The notes: generated by a model from the sequence alone, not told the origin. Counted from the first letter of the stretch, positions 1 through 6,326 are shown. The stretch is 6,960 nt of DNA from Eggerthellaceae bacterium (GCA_017533165.1 JAFXIM010000155.1:1-6960), one strand, 5' to 3'. Made by a program: numbers and translations.

Positions 1-1
1 C

Positions 2-1210
2 GGCAAGTTCTACGCGTTGCCGCAGTCTCCGCAGCAGTTCAAGCAGATGCTCATGATCGGCGGCGTCGAGCGTTACTACCAAATCGCGCGTTGCTTCCGC
101 GATGAGGACCTGCGCGCTGATCGTCAGCCCGAGTTCACGCAGGTCGACATCGAGATGTCGTTCGTGCAAGGCGAGGATGTCATCGACATGATGGAAGACG
201 TCATGAAGGAGACCCTCGAGGCCGTGGGCATCGAGCATCCCTTCCCGCTGCAGCGCATGCAGTACGCTGAGGCCATGGAGCGCTTCGGATGCGATCGGCC
301 CGATATCCGCTTCGGCATGGAACTAGTCAACCTGACCGACATCGTGCGCGGTTGCGGTTTTGGCGTGTTTGCCAAGGCTGTCGAAGCGGGCGGTGTGGTG
401 AAGGCCATCAACTGCAAAGGCGCGGGCAACTGGAGCCGTGGCGACGTCGAGAAGCTGGGAGACCTTGCAGCGGAAAACGGCGCCAAGGGCATGGCCTGGA
501 TTGCCTACACCGATACCGATACCGAGCTGGCCGGCAAGAGCCCCATCATCAAGTTCTTCGAAGACGACGTGTATGCCAACTTGAAAGAAGCCATGGGCGT
601 CGAGCCGGGTGACCTGCTGCTGTTCGCCGCATCCGACTACGCAACGGTCAGCGCTGTCCTGTCCGCGCTGCGCCTTGCCATGGCAGACCGCCTGAACGTG
701 CCGCGTGAGGGCCACTCCCTGCTGTGGGTCGTCGACTTCCCGATGTTCAAGTACGACGAAGAAGAGAAGAAGTACGCCGCTGAGCACCATCCCTTTACCC
801 ACGTGTTCGAAGAGGACATGGGCAAGATCGAAGATGCCCCGCTGGAGTGCCTGAGCTACGCATACGACCTGGTCATGAACGGCTTTGAGGTCGGCGGCGG
901 CTCCATCCGTATCCATAACGCCGAGGAGCAGAAGCGTGTCCTGCGCCGCTGCGGCGTCTCCGAAGAGGACATCGAGATCAAGTTCGGCCACCTCATCCAC
1001 GCTCTCGAGCTCGGCGCCCCGCCGCATGGCGGCATCGCTTTGGGCCTCGATCGCCTGGTCATGCTGCTCGCCGGCAAGTCCTCCATCCGCGACGTCATCG
1101 CCTTCCCGAAGACTTCGAGCGCATCTGACCCGATGACCGGTGCACCCAACGCGGTGACCACTCGCCAGCTCAAGGAAGTCAACCTGAGCATCCCGAAGGC
1201 AGATAAGTAG
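2..1210 (+). CDS. aspS: Aspartyl-tRNA synthetase, C-terminal part (5' end outside window)
   Basis: Class II aminoacyl-tRNA synthetase that charges tRNA-Asp with aspartate in the cytoplasm. The reading frame is open from base 2 with no start, so about 402 residues of a protein usually near 590 are present; the anticodon-binding OB-fold and motif 1 lie upstream. Seen here: motif 2 (RCFRDEDLRADRQPEF, bases 89-136), the bacterial-type GAD insertion (roughly bases 330-660), the HHPFTH stretch (bases 785-802), the GGGSIRIH block that typifies bacterial enzymes, and motif 3 (GIALGLDRLVML, about bases 1031-1066), followed by the usual SSIRDVIAFPKT tail. The TTG at 17 is an internal Leu codon, not a start, because conserved residues continue upstream of it. 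The stop at 1208-1210 is followed by a strong terminator. The discriminating or non-discriminating tRNA-Asn status cannot be judged because the N-terminal domain is missing. Identity is very secure. Confidence 0.97.
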   Translation, partial: GKFYALPQSPQQFKQMLMIGGVERYYQIARCFRDEDLRADRQPEFTQVDIEMSFVQGEDVIDMMEDVMKETLEAVGIEHPFPLQRMQYAEAMERFGCDRPDIRFGMELVNLTDIVRGCGFGVFAKAVEAGGVVKAINCKGAGNWSRGDVEKLGDLAAENGAKGMAWIAYTDTDTELAGKSPIIKFFEDDVYANLKEAMGVEPGDLLLFAASDYATVSAVLSALRLAMADRLNVPREGHSLLWVVDFPMFKYDEEEKKYAAEHHPFTHVFEEDMGKIEDAPLECLSYAYDLVMNGFEVGGGSIRIHNAEEQKRVLRRCGVSEEDIEIKFGHLIHALELGAPPHGGIALGLDRLVMLLAGKSSIRDVIAFPKTSSASDPMTGAPNAVTTRQLKEVNLSIPKADK

Positions 1211-1233
1211 CCTCAAATCCTCATGCACCCTTG

Positions 1234-1259
1234 AGAAGGCCCGTTCAGGGCCTTCTTTT
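1234..1259 (+). terminator. Intrinsic terminator of aspS
   Basis: A 9-bp perfect stem (AGAAGGCCC at 1234-1242 with GGGCCTTCT at 1248-1256) encloses a GTTCA loop and runs into TTTTATTT. It begins 24 bases after the aspS stop. Read on the minus strand the stem is followed by a poor U-tract, so it probably acts mainly for aspS and only weakly, if at all, for the convergent serine hydrolase gene. Confidence 0.92.
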
Positions 1260-1269
1260 ATTTGATGGC

Positions 1270-1420
1270 GAAGGTAAGCGCGCCGTGTGCGTGGGTGCGA
1301 AACGTGGGGAAGGTAAGCGCACTGCGGGTTGGTGCGGGGGGAGGGGCCTCCGAGCGGTACGTATCGCGGGTTGGCGCGGTTGCGGTGCCGCCTGCGGGGG
1401 GGGCGCTGCGTGTGGGTGCA
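1270..1420. repeat. Degenerate G-rich tandem array, about 40-bp period, between convergent genes
   Basis: This gene-free stretch contains an exact 12-bp direct repeat GAAGGTAAGCGC at 1270-1281 and 1309-1320 (39 bp apart). It also has a 13-of-14 match between GCGGGTTGGTGCGG (1324-1337) and GCGGGTTGGCGCGG (1366-1379), 42 bp apart. Related GTGGGTGC words lie near 1291 and 1413. Together they suggest three or four decayed units of about 40 bp. G runs of 6 (1336-1341) and 8 (1396-1403) make the plus strand strongly G-skewed. Short open frames across it have low-complexity translations and no convincing ribosome binding site, so I call no gene here. Confidence 0.5.
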
Positions 1421-1427
1421 GGCCGGC

Positions 1428-2621
1428 TTAGCGGATCGCGCGCAGAAGCTCGAGTGCGAGTTGGGTCACCGCTGCGCGCGAACTGGCGCTATCGGGGGCG
1501 GACGTCATGATGCTGATGGCGTAGACGTGTCCGTCGAGGTGAACCAAGCCTGCGTCGGAGGTGCTGTTGTATTCTCCTGAAATCCATCCTGCCTTGTTTT
1601 GAACCACGGCTCCATGGCGCTCGAGGATCGACTGCTCTTCGGGGACGTTCCCAGCGGCACCTGCGGAGTCGACATCTGCCAAACCGGCATCTGCCGAGTC
1701 GGCATCCGCAAAACCAGCACCTGCGGAGCCAGCATCCGTAAAACCTGAGGCGCCCAAAAGCCCCGCATCAAGGAGGCTGCCGTCTGCCAGGCCGATCTCC
1801 ACGGCATCGCGGATCTGCGACACGTTGGTGGCGCTCAGCTGCTCGCCGAGCCAAACAGCGGTCTCGCTTTCGCTATCTAAGTAGCTGGCGATATGGGCCC
1901 ATAACGCCGTTGACTCTTGCGCGCTGTAGGTGGGGAAGCGGTAGCGGCTCACATAGGTGGGGTCGACACCCATATCCCTTACCCAGGAGGCAAGCCCGCT
2001 CGCGTAGGCGCTTTTGAGCGTACGGTAGGAGTCGTTGTCGGACCAGCGCACGCTGCTCTCGATGAGGTTTTGAAGCGATCCGCCCAGTTCGTAGACGCCG
2101 CCATCGATCATCTGCTCGCAAACATAGGCGGCCACCACGCCCTTGAAGGCGCTTGCGCCGTAGATGCGCGCATCGTAGTTGGAGCCTATGACATGTCCTG
2201 TGGTCAGGTCGACCACCATGCAGCTGCAGCTTATGCCGCGCTGGTCAAAATAGTCGATGGCATCAGCTATGGCATTTTCCTCGGTTGCGCTGAGCGTGGG
2301 ATTGTTGCGCGTGTCGGGGTTCATGCTGAAGGCTGTGATGCCCGTCGTTGCGGGAAGTTGGTCGATCTGCGCGGGCGTGGGTTCGTAAGGCATGTTGGCG
2401 TCAATAGCCTGTGTAAGAGCACCGCCCGCCCCCTCAAAACTCTCGGTAAAGTTGGCGAAGGTGGAGGCAACGGGTATGACCGCGGCGTGCTCGCGCGCAT
2501 ATTTTTCGGAGTAGGGGCCCGCGCTGAGCGACAGGCAGCAAAGCATGACGAGACCTGCGGCCATCAGGGTGCCGAATGCGAAGGTTTTGCCACGATATGC
2601 GCTGTTTCGCTGGAGATCCAC
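1428..2621 (-). CDS. Secreted or membrane-anchored serine hydrolase, beta-lactamase/PBP-like fold
   Basis: 397 residues, GTG start at 2621 and TAA stop. The N-terminus has a short basic head and a hydrophobic stretch (about residues 14-34), so the protein is exported and either tethered or cleaved. Active-site motifs of the penicillin-recognising serine enzymes are visible: SAFK at 157-160 (nucleophile Ser157, general base Lys160) and SDN at 194-196. The third motif is KAG at 343-345 instead of the usual KTG/KSG. After SDN I see no class A ExxLN omega-loop glutamate; the region reads RYRFPTYSAQESTALW. A true beta-lactamase is therefore unlikely, and a cell-wall peptidase or a substrate-shifted relative is more plausible. 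Residues 293-322 are a 10-residue tandem repeat inserted between SDN and KAG. A GAGGA site lies 11 bases upstream of the GTG. It is divergent from the large secreted protein at 2800 and convergent with aspS. The fold is secure; the substrate is unknown. Confidence 0.85.
   Translation of the reverse strand: MDLQRNSAYRGKTFAFGTLMAAGLVMLCCLSLSAGPYSEKYAREHAAVIPVASTFANFTESFEGAGGALTQAIDANMPYEPTPAQIDQLPATTGITAFSMNPDTRNNPTLSATEENAIADAIDYFDQRGISCSCMVVDLTTGHVIGSNYDARIYGASAFKGVVAAYVCEQMIDGGVYELGGSLQNLIESSVRWSDNDSYRTLKSAYASGLASWVRDMGVDPTYVSRYRFPTYSAQESTALWAHIASYLDSESETAVWLGEQLSATNVSQIRDAVEIGLADGSLLDAGLLGASGFTDAGSAGAGFADADSADAGLADVDSAGAAGNVPEEQSILERHGAVVQNKAGWISGEYNSTSDAGLVHLDGHVYAISIMTSAPDSASSRAAVTQLALELLRAIR
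1657..1746 (-). repeat. Three contiguous 30-bp tandem repeats inside the serine hydrolase gene
   Basis: Units at 1657-1686, 1687-1716 and 1717-1746 are head-to-tail with no spacers and stay in frame. They encode GFTDAGSAGA, GFADADSADA and GLADVDSAGA (residues 293-322). Within each unit a weaker 15-bp half repeat (GCAYCYGCMRA-like) is also visible. The array lies between the SDN and KAG motifs, in an Asp/Ala/Gly-rich surface insertion that extends on both sides. Copy number could change by slippage without shifting the frame. Confidence 0.93.
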
Positions 2622-2632
2622 TTCGGTTTTAT

Positions 2633-2637
2633 TCCTC
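2633..2637 (-). promoter_or_regulatory. Ribosome binding site supporting the GTG start of the serine hydrolase
   Basis: Read on the minus strand this is GAGGA, 11 bases before the GTG at 2619-2621. The spacing is slightly long but it is the only purine-rich match nearby. The next in-frame Met (residue 20) would cut through the hydrophobic export segment, so GTG is the better start. Confidence 0.55.
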
Positions 2638-2671
2638 GAAATAGATGTGCATTTGGTTTATGCCTCAATGC

Positions 2672-2691
2672 CGAAAAGCGGGTGCTTTTCG
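2672..2691. promoter_or_regulatory. Perfect inverted repeat upstream of the -10 box, candidate operator
   Basis: CGAAAAGC (2672-2679) and GCTTTTCG (2684-2691) are exact reverse complements around a GGGT centre. No U-tract follows on either strand, so it is not a typical terminator. It ends five bases before a TATAAT box and occupies the place where a -35 element would sit. That is the position expected for a dimeric regulator, either blocking or replacing the -35 contact. It also lies upstream of the divergent serine hydrolase. The role is inferred from position only. Confidence 0.5.
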
Positions 2692-2696
2692 AAATA

Positions 2697-2702
2697 TATA
2701 AT
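2697..2702 (+). promoter_or_regulatory. Candidate -10 box of the operon beginning at 2800
   Basis: Exact TATAAT in an AT-rich patch (ATATATAATAAAT) inside otherwise GC-rich DNA. It would place transcription start near 2709 and give a leader of about 90 bases. No recognisable TTGACA lies 15-19 bases upstream; the inverted repeat 2672-2691 sits there instead. This suggests an activator-dependent or otherwise regulated promoter. Confidence 0.5.
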
Positions 2703-2728
2703 AAATGGTTAAGCATACCGATCGATGT

Positions 2729-2775
2729 GGGTTTGAACTTGTCGCCGAAGGGTAGGAATCTGCGGCGGCAAACCC
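2729..2775 (+). promoter_or_regulatory. Long hairpin in the 5' leader of the pore-forming-like gene
   Basis: GGGTTTG (2729-2735) pairs with CAAACCC (2769-2775). Inside it CGCCG (2743-2747) pairs with CGGCG (2763-2767), extended by a T-G wobble (2742/2768). A one-sided bulge 2736-2741 and a 15-base apical loop 2748-2762 remain. It lies between the predicted transcription start and the ribosome binding site. It could be a leader control element or a stabilising 5' structure; it matches no riboswitch class I know. Confidence 0.4.
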
Positions 2776-2788
2776 GATGACACCGAAA

Positions 2789-2794
2789 GAGGTG
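2789..2794 (+). promoter_or_regulatory. Shine-Dalgarno site of the 2800 gene, partly in a small hairpin
   Basis: GAGGTG matches the anti-Shine-Dalgarno sequence and ends five bases before ATG 2800, fixing that start. CACC at 2781-2784 can pair with GGTG 2791-2794 around a GAAAGA loop, which would mask half of the site. The stem is only 4 bp, so any effect is probably mild. Confidence 0.7.
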
Positions 2795-2799
2795 GCCTC

Positions 2800-5700
2800 A
2801 TGAAGAAGGTGAAGTTTAGGTTCTTGGCCTTAGCTACGCTCGTTTTCTCCCTGATGTGCGCCGGAACGGCGTTTGCGGATGAGGACGGCGTTACTAAGGT
2901 CCTCAGCATGTCGGATTTGGGGGAGAGCGGCTACACGCAGCCCGTCGCCGACTGGCCGAGTGAGCAGGGTGGAAAGAAGTCGCTTTCCAAGGCCGTCACG
3001 GTCAAGCTTGACGATAACGTACAGGGTCTCGCTGATTCGGGTGAGCTCGTCTACAACTTCCAGATGAGTACCTCGTGCGACGAGTGCCGCACCTTCGACT
3101 GGTCAAGCTCGGTGGTTTTCAAGGATGCCTCCAAGACAGAGATCTCACGCTGGTCTGATGACGGGGATGACTACTCTACCTACCGTCAGAGCCATACGCT
3201 TGGCGACAGCGGCATCGTTCCCGCTGGCACGGTCTACATCGAGGTTAGCTCGAGTTGCAGCGTCGGCACGAAGTCAGACCTCACACTCGACAGCGATATC
3301 ATGTTTACCACCACTGCCAACATCGATCCCTCGGCTAACGGCAACAGCTATGTCGGTACGGTTGTCGGCGACAACTTCTCCTCAAGCGATGGAAGCACCA
3401 CCAGCTTGAGCCAGTCCTTCTACTACGACTACCTGAAGAACGACACCTGCTATGCCGATGACGTCGATTTCGTGGCAACTGTCTACCTTGATCCGCAGGC
3501 GAAGGAGCTCGCAGAGCAGGGCATGCTGTATTACACCGCTTCGGTGACCTCGAGCTGCGGCGAGTGCCGCACCATGCACAACAAGATGAGCGCACGTTGC
3601 TTCGATGCCAACAACGTGGAACTTCCCGCTGGCCAGTGGGTGGTCTCCGAGACGGATTACGAAACCTTCCCGCAGGATAAGACCTACCAGAGCGGCACCA
3701 TCTTCATCCCCGAAGGCACGGCATACATGATGCTCGACGCCTCCAACGAGATGACCTCCACTAACTCCCACCTGGGTCTGTACGGCTCTCTCACGGTGAC
3801 CTGCGTGAAGAGCCCCATTCCCTGGGATGACAACGTTGACGGTGAGGGAAATCCCTTGTTCGAGCCCAGCTTCACGGTGGTCAATGCAACCGATGGCCAG
3901 ACGCTTGCCTTCACTGACGTGTTTAACGGCTACTCAAAGCGCGTAAGCGCCGATGACCGTGAGACCCTGTTTAGAAGCGCCATCTTCAACCAGGGTGTGC
4001 TCTTCAACTGGGGCCAGTTCGCCTATGACGTGATCAAGGCGGAAGGCGCCTACTGGGATCACTCCGACAGCGGTTTTGACGGCGCCTTTGGCAGCGGCCA
4101 CTATACCGACCTGCTCTACCAGTTCACACATCAGACCGACGGTTCGGTCAGCGGCGGTCCCAAGGACAGTAACGCCTGGGCCTCTTCCACTGGCCTCATG
4201 CAGGCCAACTCCATGGGCGACGTCATCAACGCGGCCACGGATGAGCTGGCCGCTCAGCGCAGGAAGATGTCTTCCCGATCCTTCGGTAACTGCGATGCGG
4301 ACGATTTCCGAGACTATCACGATATCCAGGGTGCCCTGAACAGCAAGTATGGCGAAGGTATGCACGACCTGAGCAGCGTAGAAGGCCCCCTGTTCTACAG
4401 CATCGTCACCACTACCGACCAGCGTGGTGCCGAGCAGGTGTACTATTACAACAGCTTCGGACTGGTCTTCTATGACTTCGAGTTCGCAGGTGTTGCGGAT
4501 AGCACCACCTATACGATGGAGCCCGTAAGCTCATCGAACAAGCCGGTCGCTATCGTGCAGAGCGTGACCAACGACAATGGCACCTCCTCGTCGCTCACCT
4601 CGAGCTATTCCCACACCGATAGCTCCACTGCAACCAATACGATCACTTCGTCAAGCACCGTCACCATGGGCCAAAGCTACGGTATTGAAGGCAGTGCCTC
4701 GGGTAAGTTCGACATCAAGGTCGTAGAAACCACCCTCGCCTTCAAGGCAAGCGGACAGTGGTCTTTGACCGATGCCTTTACCTTCAGTGAGTCTGCGTCT
4801 CAAAGCGAAACGGTCAGCGAATCCGTTGGTTCCAGCAGCACCACCGAAGTGCCGCCTTATTCCATCGGTACGGAAGTCACCACTACCTCGGTTTCCACGG
4901 TGAGCCAGGAATACGACTGCCCCATCGCCGTGCGCTACAAGGTCATGCTCTTCGCCCTCGACGGCAAGTACTACGACGATGGTGCTGGCGTGTGCGACTT
5001 TGTGGATTACACTCATGACACCTTCGTCGCGGCCGTTGGCTATGACGTCAGCAGCCAGGCCGGCGGATCGAGCAGCGTGAGCGCCCAGGACGCCCTGCGC
5101 AATGACTTCGCCAGCACGCGTCTGGACGAAGCTGCCATCAACGCGCTTGGCGTGCCTACCACCAAGTACTGCAAGGAAGACGCAAACCTCAAGACGGGCA
5201 CCGCTCTTCTGGCTGCCCTGAAGACCGGCATTCCCTGTGTGTATGAGGATGCCGTGTATGCGGATACGGCCACGAGCGTCGACTACGCCGTGAAGGTCTA
5301 TCCCACGCGTCCTCTGGCCTTCACCGCCGTCACCTCGGTGAGCTCTAAGTTCCTCGAGAAAGACAACACCATCTACGTGTCCGAAAACGCGAGCTATGAC
5401 CTTTCGAACAACATCGGCGTTGCGGGCTACGTCGCGGCAACCGATAGCACGGGCGCAAGCGCTAAATACACCGGCTTCAGCATGTCTAACGGCGGCTGGA
5501 AGGTCTACATGGCCGATGGAAGCCCCGTTGATGCAAGCGTTGCCGAGGTTGTGAAGAACGAGGTAAGCGGTCACACCATGCTCAAGCTGGGCAACGTCGA
5601 CAAGGCAACTGAGCTTCTGCTTGTCTACCATATCGACGACGGCGTGTACTCCTACATCACGAGCCCCAACCAAACTTATGGCGAAAACGGCTATACGAAC

Positions 5701-6297
5701 GACGCGGATCTTTCGGTGCGCGCTTCCTTGAACGTGATGGTACAGCCCACTGACACGGTGAGTGCTGACGAGGCCGCGCTTTTGGAGCCTGAGACTGGCG
5801 AAGGCGAGGCAAACGCGGACGCCGGCGCCTCTGATGCAGACGCTCCTGAAGCAGGCGCCCCTGACGCGGGTGAGGCCATGGTTGGCGAATCCAACTTGAT
5901 TCCCGATCCCGGCCCCGATGCCGCGCCGGCTCCTTCCTTTACCCCTCCGGACGCCACCCCCGAGCCGCTGACTCCCACCTATGTGGCCTTTGCTGAAGCG
6001 GCTACGCGTTTGAACAACGCGTGGTCGGTCTACGTGGCAACTCATGGCTACATTGATCGTGCTGAGCCCATTGCCGAGCAGCAGCTGATCAACATGATGT
6101 ACGCCGCTTACTGCGTGGTGAAGGCCCAGCCGCCCGCCGCTGATCCGCGTGCGGGCGCGGACATGGAGGCCTATAACGCGGAAGCTCAGGCATGGGCTGA
6201 CGCACAGGGCTTTGGCAATGCATACGAAAACGGCGTTGAAACGTACGGCGACGCCATCGATTCCATCATGAATTACCTACGCTCACTGGCTAGCTAG
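2800..6297 (+). CDS. Large secreted modular protein with aerolysin/ETX-MTX2-like beta-pore-forming module
   Basis: 1165 residues with a Sec signal peptide (KK-K-F-R head, hydrophobic 8-23, likely cut after AFA at 24-26). Modules in order: two tandem beta-rich domains (about 64-175 and 222-337) sharing SCxECRT (Cys93/96 and Cys253/256); an unrecognised region 340-570 with aromatic and helical stretches; then residues 575-725 resembling aerolysin-fold toxins. That region has long Ser/Thr-rich alternating strands (583-630), an amphipathic segment (about 633-664, F637/I639/V641 alternating with polar residues), a second Ser/Thr-rich strand, VPP at 684-686 and a closing strand pair. In that family this module oligomerises into a transmembrane beta-barrel. 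A mixed region (745-840), a beta-rich domain (845-985), an acidic Asp/Ala/Pro linker (990-1060) and a helical C-terminus (1061-1165) follow. No LPXTG or C-terminal membrane segment is present. It is much longer than usual members (about 300-500 residues). Toxin activity and target are inference; it could be a non-toxic relative. It heads a probable operon with the lipoprotein 35 bp downstream. Confidence 0.72.
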   Translation: MKKVKFRFLALATLVFSLMCAGTAFADEDGVTKVLSMSDLGESGYTQPVADWPSEQGGKKSLSKAVTVKLDDNVQGLADSGELVYNFQMSTSCDECRTFDWSSSVVFKDASKTEISRWSDDGDDYSTYRQSHTLGDSGIVPAGTVYIEVSSSCSVGTKSDLTLDSDIMFTTTANIDPSANGNSYVGTVVGDNFSSSDGSTTSLSQSFYYDYLKNDTCYADDVDFVATVYLDPQAKELAEQGMLYYTASVTSSCGECRTMHNKMSARCFDANNVELPAGQWVVSETDYETFPQDKTYQSGTIFIPEGTAYMMLDASNEMTSTNSHLGLYGSLTVTCVKSPIPWDDNVDGEGNPLFEPSFTVVNATDGQTLAFTDVFNGYSKRVSADDRETLFRSAIFNQGVLFNWGQFAYDVIKAEGAYWDHSDSGFDGAFGSGHYTDLLYQFTHQTDGSVSGGPKDSNAWASSTGLMQANSMGDVINAATDELAAQRRKMSSRSFGNCDADDFRDYHDIQGALNSKYGEGMHDLSSVEGPLFYSIVTTTDQRGAEQVYYYNSFGLVFYDFEFAGVADSTTYTMEPVSSSNKPVAIVQSVTNDNGTSSSLTSSYSHTDSSTATNTITSSSTVTMGQSYGIEGSASGKFDIKVVETTLAFKASGQWSLTDAFTFSESASQSETVSESVGSSSTTEVPPYSIGTEVTTTSVSTVSQEYDCPIAVRYKVMLFALDGKYYDDGAGVCDFVDYTHDTFVAAVGYDVSSQAGGSSSVSAQDALRNDFASTRLDEAAINALGVPTTKYCKEDANLKTGTALLAALKTGIPCVYEDAVYADTATSVDYAVKVYPTRPLAFTAVTSVSSKFLEKDNTIYVSENASYDLSNNIGVAGYVAATDSTGASAKYTGFSMSNGGWKVYMADGSPVDASVAEVVKNEVSGHTMLKLGNVDKATELLLVYHIDDGVYSYITSPNQTYGENGYTNDADLSVRASLNVMVQPTDTVSADEAALLEPETGEGEANADAGASDADAPEAGAPDAGEAMVGESNLIPDPGPDAAPAPSFTPPDATPEPLTPTYVAFAEAATRLNNAWSVYVATHGYIDRAEPIAEQQLINMMYAAYCVVKAQPPAADPRAGADMEAYNAEAQAWADAQGFGNAYENGVETYGDAIDSIMNYLRSLAS
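2998..3810 (+). repeat. Diverged tandem duplication of an N-terminal beta-rich domain
   Basis: Copy 1 covers about residues 67-175 (2998-3324) and copy 2 about 226-337 (3475-3810). They align without large gaps: VTVKLDDNVQGLADSGELVY with ATVYLDPQAKELAEQGMLYY, TSCDECRT with SSCGECRT, VVFKDASKTEI with RCFDANNVEL, and IVPAGTVYIEV with FIPEGTAYMML. The pattern of short strands ending in a P-x-G-T turn and a hydrophobic strand resembles beta-sandwich binding modules. The duplication is visible only at protein level, so it is old. Confidence 0.75.
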
Positions 6298-6318
6298 ACG
6301 AGGCTTAGGATCGCTTGT

Positions 6319-6326
6319 AGAGGAGA
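6319..6326 (+). promoter_or_regulatory. Ribosome binding site of the lipoprotein gene
   Basis: AGAGGAGA, with AGGAG at 6321-6325, lies seven bases before ATG 6333. No hairpin terminator or promoter-like sequence is seen in the 35 bases after the 2800 gene's stop, supporting co-transcription. Confidence 0.8.

Noticed and set aside
323..1228. 301-residue minus-strand open frame opposite aspS
   Set aside because: It lies over highly conserved aspartyl-tRNA synthetase codons and its translation has no recognisable family.
1231..1580. Short G/A/R-rich plus-strand open frames in the intergenic repeat region
   Set aside because: Low-complexity translations without convincing ribosome binding sites; one starts inside the aspS terminator.
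1657..1746. CRISPR array, considered because of the 30-bp repeats
   Set aside because: The units are contiguous with no spacers and keep a protein reading frame.
2640..2668. TTGAGG-N17-TCTATT as a minus-strand promoter for the serine hydrolase
   Set aside because: The spacing fits, but transcription would start within the GAGGA ribosome binding site, leaving no usable leader.
1917..2780. 287-residue plus-strand open frame opposite the serine hydrolase
   Set aside because: The minus-strand reading has SxxK and SDN motifs and an export segment. The plus-strand product shows nothing recognisable and would overlap the promoter region.
2727..2802. Cyclic-di-GMP-I-like riboswitch, suggested by GGCAAACCC followed by a GAAA loop
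   Set aside because: The core GACGCAAAGCC-type segment and second stem of that class are missing before the start codon; only short word similarity remains.
2851..2862. Lipobox at Cys20 of the large secreted protein
   Set aside because: The residues before Cys are SLM, a poor lipobox (Met at -1), while AFA at 24-26 is a good signal peptidase I site.
4651..6045. 464-residue open frame on the minus strand inside the large secreted protein gene
   Set aside because: It is antisense to a gene with a signal peptide, ribosome binding site and recognisable domain architecture. Its translation is His/Gly/Val/Arg-rich with no domain, as expected of an antisense frame in GC-rich DNA.
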